Shown in pieces: positions 43,982-45,669 of a DNA stretch of 45,669 bases. Source of the DNA: an uncultured Helicobacter sp. (GTDB lineage: Bacteria; Campylobacterota; Campylobacteria; Campylobacterales; Helicobacteraceae); contig CASFZH010000021.1 of assembly GCA_949299115.1 (NCBI GenBank), forward strand, positions 1 through 45,669, written 5' to 3'. Below the pieces are notes generated by a model. That model saw only the letters and a list, made by a program, of their open reading frames with translations, was not told the DNA's origin and did not search any database. The position numbers and the translations under genes were made by a program. How positions within the stretch are numbered: the first letter of the stretch is position 1; the number at the start of each line of letters is the position of its first letter.

Positions 43982-44928
43982 AACAATATGATGTAGTAAT
44001 CATTGGAGCTGGTCCCGGTGGTATAGCAAGTGCTATTGAATGCAAAAAAATGGGGATTCAGAATATTGTATTATTAGAAAAGACCGACAAAATTTGTGCC
44101 ACAATACGTGAATATTATAAAGACGGTAAAAGAGTTGATAAGGATTATAAAGGACAAATCGTAGATTTAAAAGGACATATCCCATTTAATGATGGCAATA
44201 AAGAAAGCACATTGGAGCTACTAGAAAAACTCTTAGTAGAGAATCACATTGAGGTATTATACAATCATGAAGCAGAACAAGTCCTTACTCAAAACAATCA
44301 TTTTATTACACGTACGACTAATAATGTAACATTTGAATCAAAATTTGCCATTGTGGCAATAGGTAAAATGGGGAAACCCAACAAACCTTCTTATCCTCTC
44401 CCCATAAGTTTAAGAAAAAAAGTAAACTTCAATGTTAATGAGTGTGTCGCAGGTGAAAACACACTAGTTGTAGGTGGCGGTAATTCTGCAGTGGAATATG
44501 CAACCTATCTTGCAAGCATTACACAAACCACGCTCAACTATAGACGTAAAGAATTTACTCGCATTAATGATGAGAATGCAAAAGCTTTAGAAAAAAGTTT
44601 GCAGAATGGATTACAATCCAAATTTGGTATTGATATTGCATCAGTAGTTGATGAAAATTCAAAATTCAAAGTTACATTTACAGATAATACTACTGCGATA
44701 TTTGATAGGATTGTCTATGCCATTGGTGGCGTTGCTCCTGTTGATTTTTTGACAAAATGTGGAATCAATGTTGATTCACATGGTGTCCCCCAATGTGATG
44801 AAAATAAAGAAAGTAATGTGAAAAACCTTTTTGTAGTTGGTGATATTTTATTTAAAAATGGTGGTTCTATCGCCATTTCGATGAATGATTCATATCTTAT
44901 CGCACAAAATATTCAAAAACTGTTGTGA
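43978..44928 (+). CDS. YpdA/TrxB-like NAD(P)H:FAD oxidoreductase
   Basis: A 316-aa flavoprotein of the thioredoxin reductase-like superfamily. FAD-binding GAGPGG is at residues 10-15, the NADPH fold VVGGGNSAVEYA at about 164-175, and the closing FVVGDILFKNGGSIAISMNDSYLIA at the C terminus. The redox CxxC of true thioredoxin reductase is absent, which fits the YpdA type (bacillithiol disulfide reductase family) and the second TrxR-like protein of H. pylori. The physiological substrate here is unknown. It is translationally coupled to ccoS through an ATGA overlap, which suggests a link to redox handling. Confidence 0.82.
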   Translation: MKQYDVVIIGAGPGGIASAIECKKMGIQNIVLLEKTDKICATIREYYKDGKRVDKDYKGQIVDLKGHIPFNDGNKESTLELLEKLLVENHIEVLYNHEAEQVLTQNNHFITRTTNNVTFESKFAIVAIGKMGKPNKPSYPLPISLRKKVNFNVNECVAGENTLVVGGGNSAVEYATYLASITQTTLNYRRKEFTRINDENAKALEKSLQNGLQSKFGIDIASVVDENSKFKVTFTDNTTAIFDRIVYAIGGVAPVDFLTKCGINVDSHGVPQCDENKESNVKNLFVVGDILFKNGGSIAISMNDSYLIAQNIQKLL

Positions 44929-45435
44929 TATAACGGGATACATAAAACCAACAAACTGTGCTTTGGTACATTTAAGTTGCCTACTTTAAAATCTTTATAG
45001 TTTTTATCCAAACTCAATAATCATGTTTCCTTACACTCAATATGACGTAATAATAAACAATGGCTACTAAAACATTTACATAAAATACTAACTTTTGTAT
45101 TTTTAAATTTGTTATATTATGCGAGCTTTACACACAAAAAGATTCTATAAATTCAGTAACAAGAAGATAGCATGAAAAACCATTTGTTTGCACCAAAGAT
45201 GCATCAAAGGTTTTGCATAGCAATATCATATCACACTCGCCATATTATCTTACTTTGTGAAAAACTGTTATAGCCTTGTTTTGCATACTACTATGATAGA
45301 TTATTGCTATATAGTTATATCCAAATCAAACATCGGCATACACCGCATCGGAAGTGGGTATTTTTACGAGGTTGTGTGATTGTTCTTTGCTAGGAGTCGT
45401 TTTGACTAAGAGATACTTACGAATCACTTGCGAAT
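44929..45435. other. Non-coding or decayed stretch after the ypdA-like gene
   Basis: About 500 nt without an intact gene. A plus-strand frame from 45173 (MKNHLFAPKMHQRFCIAISY..., 33 codons) follows AAGAAG and a TATATTAT box near 45112, but has no recognisable family and may be chance. Several AT-rich -10-like boxes are present. Nothing else can be supported. Confidence 0.25.
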
Positions 45436-45609
45436 CTATTCTGTGGCAGCTTGGGAATTGATAGTTGTTCTGAAGTAGTCAAATCTTAGTAATTGATTAC
45501 CCTATTCATAGGCTTGCAATGTGTCATAAGAAATATCCATTCTTTCTGCAAAATCTTTTTATGATAATCGGCTGTTATTTCGTATTTCTACTATTGTATG
45601 TCCTAACAT
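45436..45609 (-). pseudogene. XRE/Cro-CI family repressor with two nonsense codons
   Basis: ATG at 45609 (AAGGAAG upstream) opens GHTIVEIRNNSRLS, TAA (45559-45561), KDFAERMDISYDTLQAYE, TAG (45502-45504), GNQLLRFDYFRTTINSQAATE, TAG. This is a typical helix-turn-helix of the Cro/CI type, in which the first stop replaces the usual Gln of LSQKDFAE and the second replaces the usual Lys or Arg of YEKG. The frame itself is intact, so the gene died by point mutation. Such repressors are common in prophages and genomic islands. The 3' part beyond 45436 is unrecognisable. Confidence 0.6.
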
Positions 45610-45669
45610 AAACTTCCTTGTATAGCAGAAATAATAGTAAATATCTTGACTTTACATATTTTTATGTAT

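Noticed and set aside
1-45669. CRISPR array, rRNA genes, insertion sequence with transposase
   Set aside because: No regularly spaced direct repeats, no rRNA sequence and no DDE-type transposase frame could be seen.

Overview
The window looks like chromosome of an enterohepatic-type Helicobacter or a close epsilonproteobacterial relative. The DNA is AT-rich. Gene neighbourhoods match Helicobacter: a nuo operon with NuoE/NuoF replaced by HP1264/HP1265-like proteins, nif3 - HP0958-like zinc-ribbon gene - waaA, and ccoS followed by a thioredoxin-reductase-like gene. The futalosine-pathway gene mqnA is also present. The heptamer AGATTCT/AGAATCT recurs throughout, inside genes and between them.

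Layout. 0-1.3 kb: two small unknown genes and a frameshifted cyclophilin-fold gene. 1.3-5.8 kb: a FadL/OmpP1 outer-membrane protein and a divergent ArsB/NhaD-type transporter swollen by low-complexity inserts; between them lie a T14 tract and a 24-bp palindrome. 6.2-10.6 kb: housekeeping genes era, hemW, gatC, uppS, a YigZ/IMPACT gene and a flavin reductase gene. 10.7-29.2 kb: the complex I operon nuoA-N on the minus strand, the largest unit. 29.5-33.3 kb: metE, mqnA and a pyridoxamine-phosphate-oxidase-fold gene. 33.3-35.8 kb: an accessory island with a RepL-like replication protein, a string of tiny membrane-peptide ORFs, a RecT-like fragment and inverted-repeat-rich DNA. 35.9-41.8 kb: an alcohol dehydrogenase behind a MerR-style promoter, waaA, the HP0958-like gene, nif3, tRNA-Arg(GCG) and aroA. 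42.3-43.4 kb: a strongly decayed MccB/ThiF-like E1 gene directly downstream of an intact 55-aa Cys-containing peptide gene, probably a dying peptide-modification (RiPP) cluster. 43.8-44.9 kb: ccoS and a YpdA/TrxB-like flavoprotein. 45.4-45.6 kb: an XRE-repressor pseudogene with two nonsense codons.

How the genes work together. The nuo operon encodes the membrane arm (A,H,J,K,L,M,N) and the connecting module (B,C,D,I), but its electron-input end is unusual. NuoE is a 75-aa protein without cysteines. NuoF is reduced to its Fe-S domain, lacks one of the four N3 cysteine ligands, and is fused to a complete GltD-like NAD(P)H/FAD/4Fe-4S flavoprotein module. Two different NuoG paralogues follow in tandem and share a perfect 56-bp identical block. 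A 46-aa membrane ORF with its own ribosome binding site sits between nuoJ and nuoK. MqnA (menaquinone), HemW and CcoS (oxidase assembly) fit the same respiratory physiology.

The accessory stretches (0-1.3, 5.8-6.2, 33.3-35.8, 42-43.4 and 45-45.6 kb) are rich in broken genes. Family assignments rest on reading motifs by eye; no database search was possible.
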